Source: Pedomonas mirosovicensis (GTDB taxonomy: Bacteria > Pseudomonadota > Alphaproteobacteria > Sphingomonadales > Sphingomonadaceae). From it: a stretch of 64,000 nucleotides of DNA. The stretch covers positions 1,999,001 to 2,063,000 of the forward strand of contig NZ_JAKFIA010000001.1 in NCBI RefSeq assembly GCF_022569295.1, read 5' to 3'. Every line of letters starts with the position of its first letter. Position 1 is the first letter of the stretch. Shown here in pieces: positions 49,966 through 60,676 of this stretch. A program made the position numbers and the translations under genes. The notes beneath the pieces were generated by a model. The model made no database searches, had not been told where the DNA came from, and was given only the letters and a program-made list of their open reading frames with translations.

Positions 49966-50604
49966 GTGAAACTGTTTTATGCCCCCGGCACCTGCGCGCT
50001 CGCCCCGCATATCGTGCTTGAGGAAGTTGGCGCCGCGTTCACGCTGGAAAAGGTGGACTTCGCAGCCAAGCAGCAGAGCTCGCCCGAATACCTTCGGCTC
50101 AACCCCAAGGGCCGCGTGCCGCTGCTGGTGGATGGCGACTTCACCCTCACCGAAGCGCCGGCCATCCTGCAATATATCGCCGAACGTTTCCCCGAGGCCG
50201 ATCTCACCCCGGCGCTGGGCACGCGGGAACGCGCCCGCATGCTGGAATGGCTGAACTACCTGTCCTCCGGCGTGCACATCGCCTTTTCCTACATCATGCG
50301 GCCCCACCGCTATACGGACGACACCACCGCCTACCCAGGCATTATCGAGAAGGGCCGCACGGTCTTTTACGATTGCTTCCGCCTCATCGAGGAGCGGATG
50401 CCGGAGGATGGCTGGCTGGTCGGCACCTACTCCGTCGCCGACCCCTACCTCGGCGCCATGTACCGCTGGGGCAACCGCGCAGGCTACGCCATGAAGCAGG
50501 ACTTCCCCCGGCTCGGGGCCCACGCCAAACGCCTCGCCGCCCGCCCCGCCGTGCAGCGGGCGCTCGCCACCGAAGGCATCACGCTGGAAGATCGCCCGTC
50601 GTAA
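49966..50604 (+). CDS. glutathione S-transferase family protein
   Basis: A 212-residue GST with a thioredoxin-fold N-terminal domain (YAPGTCALAPHIVLEE, where Cys10 is the position used by beta-class enzymes; NPKGRVPLLV with the cis-Pro; LTEAPAILQYIAE with the Glu-Ala glutathione contact) and an all-helical C-terminal domain with the SVADPYLG folding motif. Cytosolic conjugation or thiol chemistry is expected; substrate unknown. GTG start with GGAG 7 bases before it. Confidence 0.92.
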   Translation: MKLFYAPGTCALAPHIVLEEVGAAFTLEKVDFAAKQQSSPEYLRLNPKGRVPLLVDGDFTLTEAPAILQYIAERFPEADLTPALGTRERARMLEWLNYLSSGVHIAFSYIMRPHRYTDDTTAYPGIIEKGRTVFYDCFRLIEERMPEDGWLVGTYSVADPYLGAMYRWGNRAGYAMKQDFPRLGAHAKRLAARPAVQRALATEGITLEDRPS

Positions 50605-50616
50605 ATCTCAGAGATT

Positions 50617-50774
50617 TTCCCCAAGGGGGCCTCAGACCCCCTTGGAACCCCCTGTCGTTTTTCGGGACGCGCCGTAAGCATCGCGTGCGCCTTACTCCGG
50701 CTTCCTCGACGTTGATATCGAGCGCGTCCCGACAAAACAAATGGGGGTCAAGGGGGACAAGTCCCCCTTGTGAC
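50617..50774. repeat. dispersed intergenic palindromic repeat, copy 4
   Basis: Left arm: stem CCAAGGGGG/CCCCCTTGG (50621-50629, 50637-50645), then AACCCCCTGTCGTTTTTCGG and GACGCGCC. Right arm, inverted: GCGCGTCCCGACAAAACAAA, TGGGGG, stem CAAGGGGGAC/GTCCCCCTTG (50749-50758, 50761-50770). The middle has its own small inverted repeat (GTAAG/CTTAC). It is the clearest copy: the two ~55-base arms are imperfect inverted copies of each other. Confidence 0.8.
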
Positions 50775-50782
50775 CTTCCTAT

Positions 50783-50796
50783 TGCAATTAATTGCA
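50783..50796. promoter_or_regulatory. 14-bp perfect palindrome upstream of serS
   Basis: TGCAATTAATTGCA, 53 bases before the serS start and directly after the repeat element. It could be an operator or overlap the serS promoter; no regulator is suggested. Confidence 0.35.
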
Positions 50797-50801
50797 CTTG
50801 A

Positions 50802-52136
<1,335 letters not shown>

Positions 52137-52227
52137 CGATCTGTCCGTCCGTCCCCCGTGCGGGCAGCCTCCTCCGGCCGCCCGTGCGCCTGTCCACATG
52201 AGCCTGCCCACTTAAGGTCGAGTCCCC

Positions 52228-53001
52228 ATGCGTATTCTCCTCACCAACGACGACGGCATTCACGCCCCTGGCTTTCAGGTGTTGGAGGAGATCGCCCGCC
52301 AGCTCAGCGACGATATCTGGGTCGTCGCGCCGCTGGAGGAGCAGTCGGGCACGGGCCACTCGCTGTCTCTCTCCCATCCGGTGCGGGTGCAGCGGTTCGG
52401 AGAGCGGCGCTTCGGCGTGCGCGGCACGCCCACCGATTGCGTGATGATGGCCATGGGCCGCCTCATCGAAGGGGCGAAGCCCGATCTAGTGCTCTCCGGC
52501 GTCAACCGGGGCGCCAATCTGGCGGAGGATGTCACCTATTCCGGCACCGTCTCGGCGGCCATGGAAGGCACGCTGGCGGGCGTTCCCTCCATCGCCCTGT
52601 CGCAGGCGACCATCGAGCGGCCGGTGGGCACGGAAGCTTTCGCTGCGGCCAAGGCCCACGCCGTGCCAGTGCTGAAGACGCTGCTGGCGACGGGCTGGCC
52701 GCCCAACGTGCTCATCAACGTCAACTTCCCGCCGGTTGCGCCGGAAGAGGTGCGCGGCGTGCGCGTCACCGAGCAGGGCCTGCGCGACTACGGCAAGCCG
52801 GTCATCGAGGAACGGGTCGATGTGCGCGGCTTCACCTACTACTGGTTCGGCCTTGGCCGCGAGGTTGCAGAGCCCGGCCACGAGACCGACCTCAAGGCCA
52901 TGCGGGAGCGCTTCGTCTCCGTCACTCCCTTGCATCTGGACCTCACCCACCGCGGTTCCATGGCGGCTTTGGCGGACGCTTTCGCCAAGCGAGGCGGTTA
53001 A
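52228..53001 (+). CDS. surE: 5'/3'-nucleotidase SurE
   Basis: A 257-residue metal-dependent nucleoside monophosphatase acting in nucleotide salvage and stationary-phase survival. Metal ligands are visible at the N-terminus (LTNDDGIHAPG with the Asp pair at 8-9), Ser in the SGTGHS loop near 39 and Asn in SGVNRGANLAEDVTYSGTV near 92. ATG at 52228 has AAGG upstream. Between serS and an NlpD-like gene; the usual pcm methyltransferase of the surE-pcm-nlpD order is missing here. Confidence 0.96.
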   Translation: MRILLTNDDGIHAPGFQVLEEIARQLSDDIWVVAPLEEQSGTGHSLSLSHPVRVQRFGERRFGVRGTPTDCVMMAMGRLIEGAKPDLVLSGVNRGANLAEDVTYSGTVSAAMEGTLAGVPSIALSQATIERPVGTEAFAAAKAHAVPVLKTLLATGWPPNVLINVNFPPVAPEEVRGVRVTEQGLRDYGKPVIEERVDVRGFTYYWFGLGREVAEPGHETDLKAMRERFVSVTPLHLDLTHRGSMAALADAFAKRGG

Positions 53002-53040
53002 GACTTTTTCTGAAAGCGTAATGCACCTAGACTGCGCGCG

Positions 53041-54147
53041 GTGAGGAAAGGTATCCAACATATTCTCGCGGCGACCGTGCTTGTCTCCCTGTCCGCCTGC
53101 GCGTCCGACTATGTTTCGGGCTATGATGAGATCCGTCAGCGCACGGCCGCCCAGCAGGCTCGCAAGGCCCAGCCCCCGGCCCGCCCGGCGGAGAACCGAA
53201 CCAGGGCCTCAGGCAAAAGCAAAAAAGCCGCCCAGACCGCGCACCGAACGCCCGCCCAAAAAACCGCCTCCAGGCCCGCCGCGCCGCCGGTGGCCGAGCG
53301 GCATGTGCTCAGCGTTCGCGGCGGCAGCGTGACGGTCGGGCCCGGCGAGACCCTGTTCGCCATTTCCCGCCGCACCGGCGTCGAGCTGCGCGATCTGGTC
53401 GTCGCCAACAACCTGGAGCCGCCCTATGCCCTGCGCGCGGGGCAGCGGCTCACCATTCCCGCCGCCCGCTATCACGTGGTCCAGAAGGGCGAGACCGGAT
53501 ACAGCATCTCCCGCGCCTACGGCACGGACCTGACGACGCTCGCCCGGCTCAACAACCTCACCAAGCCCTATGCGGTGCAGGTGGGCCAGCGGCTGCGGCT
53601 GCCGTCCGTGCCGGATCAGACCGACGGCGGGCAGAGGCCCGCCACGGCGATTGCCCGCGCGCCGGCGACGCAGGCAACGGCCTCCAGCCAGACGGCGGCC
53701 CGCGCCGCGCCAGCCCAATCCCAGCCCAGCAGGCCCCTGCCCGAGCCTGGCGCCTTCGCGGGCTCCTTCTCCTGGCCGCTGACCGGCCGCATCCTCTCCA
53801 GCTTCGGTCCCAAGCAGGGCGGCCTGCACAACGACGGCATCAACATCGCGGCAACGAAAGGCGCGACCGTGCGCGCCGCAGCAAGCGGCGTCGTCGCCTA
53901 TGCGGGCGATGGCCTCAAGGGCTTCGGCTGGCTCATCCTCATCAAGCATGGCGACGGCTGGGTGACCGCCTACGGCCATAACGAGGCGGTGCTGGTGAAG
54001 CGCGGCGACACGGTGCGGGCGGGCGAGCCCATCGCGCGGGCGGGCAGCACCGGTTCGGTCGACCGGCCGCAGCTGCATTTCGAGATCCGCCGTGGCCGCC
54101 GGGCGGTCAACCCGTTGCAGCACCTGCCGAAAAGCCCGGTGAGCTAG
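53041..54147 (+). CDS. NlpD-like lipoprotein with two LysM and a degenerate M23 domain
   Basis: A 368-residue protein starting GTG: signal peptide with lipobox LSAC (Cys20 or near), a basic Pro/Ala/Lys-rich linker, LysM repeats near 100-137 (VGPGETLFAISRRTGV) and 140-180 (VQKGETGYSISRAYGT), another linker, and a LytM/M23 domain from about 240. LHNDGINIAA keeps one His/Asp but the final HxH is LHFEIR with only one His, as in NlpD, so it is more likely an amidase activator at the septum than an active endopeptidase. Confidence 0.9.
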   Translation: MRKGIQHILAATVLVSLSACASDYVSGYDEIRQRTAAQQARKAQPPARPAENRTRASGKSKKAAQTAHRTPAQKTASRPAAPPVAERHVLSVRGGSVTVGPGETLFAISRRTGVELRDLVVANNLEPPYALRAGQRLTIPAARYHVVQKGETGYSISRAYGTDLTTLARLNNLTKPYAVQVGQRLRLPSVPDQTDGGQRPATAIARAPATQATASSQTAARAAPAQSQPSRPLPEPGAFAGSFSWPLTGRILSSFGPKQGGLHNDGINIAATKGATVRAAASGVVAYAGDGLKGFGWLILIKHGDGWVTAYGHNEAVLVKRGDTVRAGEPIARAGSTGSVDRPQLHFEIRRGRRAVNPLQHLPKSPVS

Positions 54148-54237
54148 CAGGCGCGCAGCGGGCCCAACCCCCTTGCGCGGACGTGTTTCCGCCTTAAATT
54201 GAGGCAAGACGGGCGCTGGCGCGCAAGGCCGTGCGGC

Positions 54238-54266
54238 TTGACACTGGCTCTGCAAGCTGTTAGCGC
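54238..54266 (+). promoter_or_regulatory. candidate rpoZ promoter
   Basis: Perfect TTGACA (54238-54243), 17 bases, TAGCGC (54261-54266), 37 bases before the rpoZ ATG. The -10 is a poor match, so this rests on the -35 and position. Confidence 0.4.
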
Positions 54267-54303
54267 CCGGCGTTCTCCTTAAGTTTTCGAATGAGGCTCT
54301 ATC

Positions 54304-54651
54304 ATGGCACGCGTCACCGTCGAGGATTGCGTCGAAAAGGTCCCCAACCGCTTCGACCTGGTGCTCTATGCGGGGCAGCGCGCCCGCCAGATTTCCAGCG
54401 GCGCCGAGCTGACCGTTGATCGCGACCGCGACAAAAACCCGGTCGTTGCCCTGCGCGAGATCGCTGATGAGACCATCCAGCCGGAGCAGCTGCGCGAAGC
54501 GCTGATCCAGTCGATGCAGAAGGTCGTCGAGGTGAAGGACGAGATTCCGGACGAGGAAGTCTCGCTGGCCGCTTCCGCCGCTGCGCTGCGCCTGACGGCG
54601 TCTCAGCCGCCGCGCCCGGCCGTCGAGGAAGACGACAGCGGCGAGGACTGA
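54304..54651 (+). CDS. rpoZ: RNA polymerase omega subunit
   Basis: A 115-residue omega subunit: [33 protein letters not shown] start (landmarks ARVTVEDC and [13 protein letters not shown]), [14 protein letters not shown] in the middle, then an acidic tail. It aids beta-prime assembly and forms part of one ppGpp site; the next gene encodes the ppGpp enzyme, the usual rpoZ-spoT order. A strong terminator separates them. Confidence 0.96.
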   Translation: MARVTVEDCVEKVPNRFDLVLYAGQRARQISSGAELTVDRDRDKNPVVALREIADETIQPEQLREALIQSMQKVVEVKDEIPDEEVSLAASAAALRLTASQPPRPAVEEDDSGED

Positions 54652-54696
54652 GCCCGCGCGTCCTTCCGCACCCTGCGGGGTCGGCACCTGTTTGAG

Positions 54697-54740
54697 AATA
54701 GCCGCCTCGGGGCACGTCCCAGGCGGCTATTTTCGTTCTT
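54697..54740 (+). terminator. Rho-independent terminator of rpoZ
   Basis: AATAGCCGCCT (54697-54707) pairs perfectly with AGGCGGCTATT (54721-54731), followed by TTTCGTTCTT. It separates rpoZ from relA/spoT. Confidence 0.88.
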
Positions 54741-54885
54741 GCCGTCCCCTGCAATGGGCGAAATACCGCCATGATCCCCCTCGCGTTTGCGCCCGTTTGA
54801 CGCTACCTACACTGAGGATTGGTCTATCGATGGCAGGCCCGGCGTTTCCAGGGTCCGTCGTCAAGAGTAAAGGTTCGAACCACCG

Positions 54886-57018
54886 GTGCTGAGACAGTAT
54901 GAACTGGTCGAGAAGGTAAAATCCTACGATCCTGCCGCTGACGAGGATATGCTCAACCGCGCCTATGTGTTCTCGATGAAGGCGCACGGCTCGCAGCTTC
55001 GGGCCAGCGGCGATCCCTACTTCTCGCACCCCATTGAAGTCGCCGGTATTCTGACCGACCTGAAGCTGGATTGCGAGACCATCACCACCGCCATCCTGCA
55101 CGACACCATCGAGGATACGGTCGCCACCTACGAGCAGATCGAGCAGCTGTTCGGCCACGATGTCGCCCGGCTGGTGGATGGCGTTACCAAGCTCTCCCGC
55201 ATCGAGGCGCAAACGGAGAGCGAGCGCGCGGCGGAGAACTTCCGCAAGTTCCTGCTGGCGATGTCGGACGATATTCGCGTGCTGCTCGTCAAGTTGGCGG
55301 ACCGGCTGCACAACATGCGGACCCTCCACTTCATCAAGAAGGAGGAGAAGCGCCGCCGCATCGCCCGCGAGACGCTGGAGATCTACGCCCCGCTCGCCGA
55401 GCGCATCGGCATGTACGAGTTCAAGGACGAGCTGACCGAAATCGCCTTCCGCGAGCTGGAGCCGCAGGCCTACGAGTCCATCACCAAGCGGCTGGAGCAG
55501 CTGCGCGAGACGGCGGGTGATCTCGTCCCCCGCGTCATCGAGGATATCGAGCACCTGCTGCATCAGCACGGCCTCAACGCCGAGGTGCTGGGGCGGGAGA
55601 AGCGGCCCCACTCCATCTGGAAGAAGATGCAGGAGCGGGACATCAGCTTCGAGCAGCTGTCCGATATCGTCGCCTTCCGCGTCATCGTCGATACGGTGCC
55701 GGAGGTCTACCGGGCGCTCGGCATCCTGCACGGCCGCTGGCCGACCGTGCCCGGCCGCTTCAAGGATTATATCTCCACGCCCAAGCGCAACGGCTACCGC
55801 TCGGTGCACACCACGGTCATGGGGCCGGGGCGAATGCGGATCGAAATTCAGATCCGCACGCGCGACATGCACGCCCAGGCCGAGCTGGGCCTTGCCGCCC
55901 ACTGGGCCTACAAGGCGCACATTCGCGCCGAAGGCGGCCAGCAGTCCCCCTGGCTGCAGGACCTGCTCGAAATCCTCGAACACGCCTCCAGCCCCGAGGA
56001 GTTCCTGGAACACACCAAGATGGCGATGTACCAGGACCAGGTGTTCTGCTTCACCCCCAAGGGCGAGCTGATCCAGCTGCCCAAGGGCTCGACCCCGGTG
56101 GACTTCGCCTACGCCGTCCATTCCCGGCTGGGGGAGACGGCCGTCGGCGCCAAGGTCAACGGCCGCGTCGTGCCGCTGCGGACCGTGCTTCAGAACGGCG
56201 ATCAGGTGGAAATCCTGCGCTCCACCGCCCAGCAGCCGGACCCGGCGTGGGAGACCTTCGTCATCACCGGCAAGGCGCGCTCCGCCATCCGCCGCTACGT
56301 CCGCCAGAAGGAGCGCGAGGACGGCATTGCCCTGGGCCGCCGCCTGCTCGACGCGCTCATCGAGCGCATCAAGGTGCCGCTGGCCGAGGGCGCAATTCCC
56401 GACGCACTGGAGCGGCTGAAGCTGCCGGACGAGGAAGCGCTGTATCTGGCGCTGGCCCGCCATCAGGTGAGCGACGAGGCCGTGATGGAAGCCATCCTGC
56501 CCGGCTCGGCCGGTGGTAGCCCGCGCCGCCGCAAGACGCCGGAACCCGAGCCCGGCAACGCGCCGCTGGCGCTCTCCATCCAGGGGCTCACCCCCGGCGC
56601 GGTCGTACACCTGGCCGAGTGCTGCCACCCCATTCCGGGCGACCGGATCGTCGGCATCCGCGAGCCGGGTCAGGGCGTCGTCGTCCACGCTATCGACTGC
56701 AAGGCGTTGGAAGCCTTCACCAACCAGCCCGAAGTCTGGATCGACCTGCGCTGGCACAGCGAGGCGGACCGGATCGAGCGGTTCGTCGCCCGCCTGGCCG
56801 TCGTCATGCGGAACGAGCCGGGCGCGCTGGCGACCGTCGCCACCATCCTGGGCCAGAGCGACGCCAACATCGCCAACCTCCGGCTCACCCACCGCGACCG
56901 CCAGTTCTTCACCTTCGAGCTGGATGTGGAAGTGACGGACCTGCGCCATTTGACAAGGGTGAACGCCGCGCTTAGGGCAGCGCAGGTTGTCAGCTCGGTT
57001 GAGCGCATGAGGTTGTAA
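54886..57018 (+). CDS. bifunctional (p)ppGpp synthetase/hydrolase (RSH)
   Basis: A 710-residue RelA/SpoT homologue, the single long RSH usual in alphaproteobacteria. HD hydrolase domain intact ([32 protein letters not shown], within 1-180); synthetase domain with [21 protein letters not shown], whose basic RxKD form is typical of bifunctional enzymes, and EIQIRT; TGS near 385-445 and a C-terminal ACT near 640-705. GTG start; AAAGG lies about 11 bases before it. Followed 11 bases later by pyrE. Confidence 0.95.
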   Translation: MLRQYELVEKVKSYDPAADEDMLNRAYVFSMKAHGSQLRASGDPYFSHPIEVAGILTDLKLDCETITTAILHDTIEDTVATYEQIEQLFGHDVARLVDGVTKLSRIEAQTESERAAENFRKFLLAMSDDIRVLLVKLADRLHNMRTLHFIKKEEKRRRIARETLEIYAPLAERIGMYEFKDELTEIAFRELEPQAYESITKRLEQLRETAGDLVPRVIEDIEHLLHQHGLNAEVLGREKRPHSIWKKMQERDISFEQLSDIVAFRVIVDTVPEVYRALGILHGRWPTVPGRFKDYISTPKRNGYRSVHTTVMGPGRMRIEIQIRTRDMHAQAELGLAAHWAYKAHIRAEGGQQSPWLQDLLEILEHASSPEEFLEHTKMAMYQDQVFCFTPKGELIQLPKGSTPVDFAYAVHSRLGETAVGAKVNGRVVPLRTVLQNGDQVEILRSTAQQPDPAWETFVITGKARSAIRRYVRQKEREDGIALGRRLLDALIERIKVPLAEGAIPDALERLKLPDEEALYLALARHQVSDEAVMEAILPGSAGGSPRRRKTPEPEPGNAPLALSIQGLTPGAVVHLAECCHPIPGDRIVGIREPGQGVVVHAIDCKALEAFTNQPEVWIDLRWHSEADRIERFVARLAVVMRNEPGALATVATILGQSDANIANLRLTHRDRQFFTFELDVEVTDLRHLTRVNAALRAAQVVSSVERMRL

Positions 57019-57029
57019 GGATTTTGGGA

Positions 57030-57620
57030 ATGATGACGAACGACGAGGTTCTGGCCGAATTCCGCGCGGCAGGCGCGCTGCTTGAGGGGCACTTCATCCT
57101 CTCCTCCGGCCTGCGCTCCCCCATGTACCTGCAATGCGCGCTGGTGCTGAAGAGCCCGCAGCGGGCCGAGAAGCTGTGCAAGGCGCTGGCCGAGAAGATC
57201 CCGGCCGAGATCCGCGACCAGATCGACATGGTCGTCTCCCCCGCCATGGGCGGCGTCGTCGTCGGCTACGAAATGGCCCGGGCGCTGGGCGTTGACGGCA
57301 TCTTCACCGAGCGGGTGGAAGGCAGCTTTGCGCTGCGCCGCGGCTTTGAGATCCCGGAGGGGGCGCGCGTCTTCATGATGGAAGACGTGGTGACGACCGG
57401 CCTCTCCTCGCGCGAGTGCATCACGACCATCGAGGCCAACGGCGGCAAGGTCATCGCGGCCGGTTCGCTGGTGGATCGCTCCGGCGGCAAGGTGGACCTG
57501 GGCGTGCCCTTCTTCCCGCTGATCCGCCTCGAGGTTCCGGCCTACCAGCCGGACCAGCTGCCGCCTGAGCTGGCCGCCATTCCGGCCATCAAGCCGGGCA
57601 GCCGGGGCCTGAAGGCTTAA
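57030..57620 (+). CDS. pyrE: orotate phosphoribosyltransferase
   Basis: A 196-residue enzyme making orotidine 5'-phosphate from orotate and PRPP. The PRPP-binding loop reads [14 protein letters not shown] near residue 115-130; [16 protein letters not shown] and [18 protein letters not shown] are the other active-site blocks. ATG 57030 has AAGGA 8 bases upstream; a TTG at 57024 and ATG at 57033 are close alternatives. Co-transcribed with relA/spoT by spacing. Confidence 0.95.
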   Translation: MMTNDEVLAEFRAAGALLEGHFILSSGLRSPMYLQCALVLKSPQRAEKLCKALAEKIPAEIRDQIDMVVSPAMGGVVVGYEMARALGVDGIFTERVEGSFALRRGFEIPEGARVFMMEDVVTTGLSSRECITTIEANGGKVIAAGSLVDRSGGKVDLGVPFFPLIRLEVPAYQPDQLPPELAAIPAIKPGSRGLKA

Positions 57621-57634
57621 AGGCCGAACAGTTT

Positions 57635-57660
57635 CCGGGGGCGGCGCACCCCGCCCCCGG
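57635..57660. terminator. GC-rich hairpin between pyrE and pdxJ
   Basis: CCGGGGGCGG (57635-57644) pairs perfectly with CCGCCCCCGG (57651-57660), loop of six bases, no T tract. Possible Rho-assisted terminator or message stabiliser. Confidence 0.45.
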
Positions 57661-57693
57661 CCGCAGTTACCGGAAAACGGACGGGAGTTGGGA

Positions 57694-58437
57694 ATGACGG
57701 CGGTTTACCAGCGTTTGGGCGTCAACATCGACCATGTCGCCACCATCCGCAATGCGCGCGGCGGCGCTCACCCTGACCCCGTAAAGGCGGCGCTGCTCGC
57801 CGTCGAGGCGGGCGCGGACGGCATCACCGCCCACCTGCGCGAAGACCGCCGCCACATCTCCGACGACGACATCGCGCGCCTCGTCGCCGAGGTCCGCCGC
57901 CCGCTCAACCTGGAGATGGCGGCCACCGAGGAAATGGTGGAAATCGCGCTGCGCCACCGCCCCCACGCCGCCTGCATCGTGCCCGAGCGGCGGCAGGAGC
58001 GCACCACCGAGGGCGGGCTGGACGCCGCGGGCCAGTTCGAGCACCTCCAGCCCATCGTCGCTCGCCTCAGGGACGCGGGCATTCGCGTCTCCCTGTTCAT
58101 CGAGCCCGACAACCGCCAGCTCGAGGCCGCCGCAAAGCTCGGCGCGCCGGTCGTTGAACTCCACACCGGCCGCTATTGCCATCTCACCGGCGCGGAGGAA
58201 CAGGCTGAGCTCGCCCGCGTCCGCGACGCCGCAAAGTTCGGCGCGTCGCTGGGCCTCGAGATCCATGCCGGACACGGCCTTCGCACCGACAACGTGGGCC
58301 CCATCGCCGCCATTCCGGAAGTCGTCGAGCTGAACATCGGCCACTTCATCATCGGCGAGGCAGTCTTCGTCGGCCTCGGCGAGGCCATCCACCAGATGCG
58401 CGCCGCCATGGATGCCGCCCGCAAGGCAGCGCTGTAG
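57694..58437 (+). CDS. pdxJ: pyridoxine 5'-phosphate synthase
   Basis: A 247-residue TIM-barrel enzyme making PNP from 1-deoxyxylulose 5-phosphate and aminoacetone phosphate. Conserved blocks: [18 protein letters not shown] at the N-terminus (catalytic His), [31 protein letters not shown] and [20 protein letters not shown] 57694 has GGGAG 6 bases before it; a TTG two codons upstream is less likely. First of the pdxJ-acpS-lepB-rnc-era series. Confidence 0.96.
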   Translation: MTAVYQRLGVNIDHVATIRNARGGAHPDPVKAALLAVEAGADGITAHLREDRRHISDDDIARLVAEVRRPLNLEMAATEEMVEIALRHRPHAACIVPERRQERTTEGGLDAAGQFEHLQPIVARLRDAGIRVSLFIEPDNRQLEAAAKLGAPVVELHTGRYCHLTGAEEQAELARVRDAAKFGASLGLEIHAGHGLRTDNVGPIAAIPEVVELNIGHFIIGEAVFVGLGEAIHQMRAAMDAARKAAL

Positions 58438-58464
58438 GGCTTCGATCATTCCACAAAGTTTTCA

Positions 58465-58615
58465 GTGCGGGGGACTTGTCCCCCGTGCCCCCACTCGATT
58501 TCACGGGCCGCGCCCTACAGATTTACGGAGTTTTCCGAACTCCAGCGCTTCGACCGGGTGCGACCCGATAAAACAAATGGGGGGCGCAAGGGGTTAAGCC
58601 CCCTGCAAACGCAAG
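58465..58615. repeat. dispersed intergenic palindromic repeat, copy 5
   Basis: Left arm: stem CGGGGGAC/GTCCCCCG (58468-58475, 58478-58485), then TGCCCCCACTCGATTTCACG and GGCCGCGCCC. Right arm, inverted: GGGTGCGACCCGATAAAACA, AATGGGGGG, then an imperfect stem GCAAGGGG/CCCCCTGC. A small hairpin (GGAGTT/AACTCC) sits in the middle. It separates pdxJ from acpS, both plus strand, with the right end 23 bases before the acpS start. Confidence 0.75.
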
Positions 58616-58637
58616 AGAATATGCTTACATAGCCTCC

Positions 58638-59042
58638 ATGATGATTCTTGGCCTTGGCAGTGACCTGTGCAGCATCGAGCGGATTCAGAACTCGCTCGAT
58701 CGCTATGGCGAGCGGTTCATCAACCGCGTTTTCACCGACATTGAAATCGCCCGCTCCGAGCGGCGGGAGCTGACCCGCGCCGCCAGCTACGCCAAGCGGT
58801 TCGCCGCCAAGGAAGCCTGCTCCAAGGCGCTGGGCACCGGGTTTCGCAGCGGCGTGTTCCTAAAGGACATCGGCGTCGTGAACCTGCCCACCGGCCAGCC
58901 CACGCTGGCGCTCACCGGCGGCGCTGCGGCACGCCTTGCCGCGCTCACCCCTTCCGGAATGGTGGCGGATCTCCATCTCACCCTCACCGACGACCACCCA
59001 TGGGCGCAGGCGTTCGTAATCATTACGGCTCGTCCCGTCTGA
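58638..59042 (+). CDS. acpS: holo-[acyl-carrier-protein] synthase
   Basis: A 134-residue phosphopantetheinyl transferase that activates acyl carrier protein. The Mg-binding Asp is in [12 protein letters not shown] near the N-terminus, and [15 protein letters not shown] carries the catalytic Lys/Glu. Two adjacent ATGs open the frame and no good Shine-Dalgarno is seen, perhaps because the repeat element ends just upstream. Confidence 0.95.
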   Translation: MMILGLGSDLCSIERIQNSLDRYGERFINRVFTDIEIARSERRELTRAASYAKRFAAKEACSKALGTGFRSGVFLKDIGVVNLPTGQPTLALTGGAAARLAALTPSGMVADLHLTLTDDHPWAQAFVIITARPV

Positions 59043-59123
59043 GCCGACGTCCTGGCCCGTGCGACTTGACAGGTCTGCCCCCGAAGGGCCACAGAGCAGA
59101 CTCCCGTAATTTGGTTATGAAGA

Positions 59124-59999
59124 ATGGCTGATCCTGACACCTCTTCGGACGCCACTGCGCCCGGTTCCGCCGCCAAACCTGCCACCAAGTCTACCGACGC
59201 CAAGGCCGGCTGGTTTGAGGAAAGCAAGGAACTCATCAAAACCATCCTCTATGCGGTGCTGATCGCGCTGGGCTTCCGCTCGATCGCCTACGAGCCGTTC
59301 AACATCCCCTCGGAATCCATGCTTCCGGGACTGATGGTGGGCGACTACCTGTTCGTCTCCAAATACCCTTACGGCTACAGCCGCTTCTCCTTCCCGCTCG
59401 GCATCGTCCCCATCAAGGGGCGCATCCTCGGCGGCGACGTGGAGCGCGGCGATGTGATCGTCTTCAAGCTGCCGTCGGACAACTCGACCGACTACATCAA
59501 GCGCGTCATCGGCCTGCCCGGCGACGTGGTGGAGGTGCGCCAGGGCACCGTCTACATCAACGGCAAGCCCATCAAGCGCGAGCGGGTGGAAGACCGGGTC
59601 ATCAAGGTCTCCCCCAACACCGATTGCCTCAAGAATATCTTCTATCGCGTCCGCGAGGCCGACGGCACCATCACCTGCCGCTATCCGCAGTTCCGCGAGA
59701 CCCTGCCGAGCGGCCGCAGTTACATGACGCTCGACCTCACGCCCAACGGCATCCGCGATACCACCCGGCCCTACTTCGTGCCCGCCGGCCATTACTTCGT
59801 GATGGGCGACAACCGCGACGACTCCGCCGACAGCCGCATGTCCGCCGAGGAGAGCGGGGTTGGCTACCTGCCCGCCGAGAACATCGTCGGCCGCGCCGAA
59901 TTCCTGTTCTTCTCCACCAATGGCGAGGCCCACCTGTGGACGCCGTGGAAATGGTACAAGACCGTCCGGTGGGACCGGCTGTTCCAGGCCGTTGAATGA
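59124..59999 (+). CDS. lepB: signal peptidase I
   Basis: A 291-residue inner-membrane serine protease removing signal peptides. An Ala/Thr-rich cytoplasmic start is followed by one membrane helix (LIKTILYAVLIALGF, about 38-53), nucleophile Ser in PSESMLPGL near 66-68, general base Lys in DYIKRVIGLPGD near 127, and the family boxes YFVMGDNRDDSADSR and FLFFSTNG. Its stop overlaps the rnc start (ATGA). Confidence 0.96.
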   Translation: MADPDTSSDATAPGSAAKPATKSTDAKAGWFEESKELIKTILYAVLIALGFRSIAYEPFNIPSESMLPGLMVGDYLFVSKYPYGYSRFSFPLGIVPIKGRILGGDVERGDVIVFKLPSDNSTDYIKRVIGLPGDVVEVRQGTVYINGKPIKRERVEDRVIKVSPNTDCLKNIFYRVREADGTITCRYPQFRETLPSGRSYMTLDLTPNGIRDTTRPYFVPAGHYFVMGDNRDDSADSRMSAEESGVGYLPAENIVGRAEFLFFSTNGEAHLWTPWKWYKTVRWDRLFQAVE

Positions 60000-60676
60000 G
60001 CAACGACGCCTTGCAGGACTGGGCTGAGCAGAAACTCGGCCGCCGTTTCCGTGACCCCGCGCTTCTGGTTGAAGCGCTCACCCATACATCCCTGCCGGGC
60101 CGCAACTACCAGCGGCTTGAGTTTCTGGGCGACCGCGTGCTGGGCCTCATCATCGCCACCTGGCTCTACGAGCGCCATCCGAACGAGAGCGAGGGCAAGC
60201 TGAACCGCCGCTTCGTCGAGCTGGTGCGCGGCCAGACCTGCGCCGAGATCGCCCGCTCCATCGGCGCGTCGGGCCAGATCCGGCTGGAGCGCACCGCCCG
60301 CGAGCAGCGCGTTAATGAGACCGCCAACGTCCTCGGCGACGTGTGCGAGGCCCTTATCGGCGCGCTCTATCTTGACGGCGGCATGGCAGCGGCGCGCAAG
60401 TTCGTGCGTTCCGCCTGGGAGCCCCTGCTCACCGGCGGAGGCAGCGTCGAGAAGGACCCCAAGTCTGCCCTGCAGGAGTGGGCGCAAGGCCGCGGCCTGC
60501 CGCTTCCCGCCTATGCCATCGTTGGCCGCTGCGGCCCCCACCATGCGCCCGAGTTCACGGTCGAGGTCAGCGTGCGCTCGCTCGAGCCCGTCCGCGCCAC
60601 CGGCCGCTCCCGGCAGGAGGCCGAAAAACAGGCCGCCGCCACATTGCTCGCCAAGGTCAGAGAAGAAAAAGAATGA
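59996..60676 (+). CDS. rnc: ribonuclease III
   Basis: A 226-residue double-strand RNA endonuclease for rRNA and mRNA processing. The catalytic signature RLEFLGDRVLGLI lies near residue 39-51, and the second acidic block NVLGDVCEALIGALYLDGG near 108-126; the dsRNA-binding domain from about 150 has DPKSALQEWAQGRG and the C-terminal GRSRQEAEKQAAA helix. Overlaps lepB upstream and era downstream by four bases each. Confidence 0.97.
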   Translation: MSNDALQDWAEQKLGRRFRDPALLVEALTHTSLPGRNYQRLEFLGDRVLGLIIATWLYERHPNESEGKLNRRFVELVRGQTCAEIARSIGASGQIRLERTAREQRVNETANVLGDVCEALIGALYLDGGMAAARKFVRSAWEPLLTGGGSVEKDPKSALQEWAQGRGLPLPAYAIVGRCGPHHAPEFTVEVSVRSLEPVRATGRSRQEAEKQAAATLLAKVREEKE

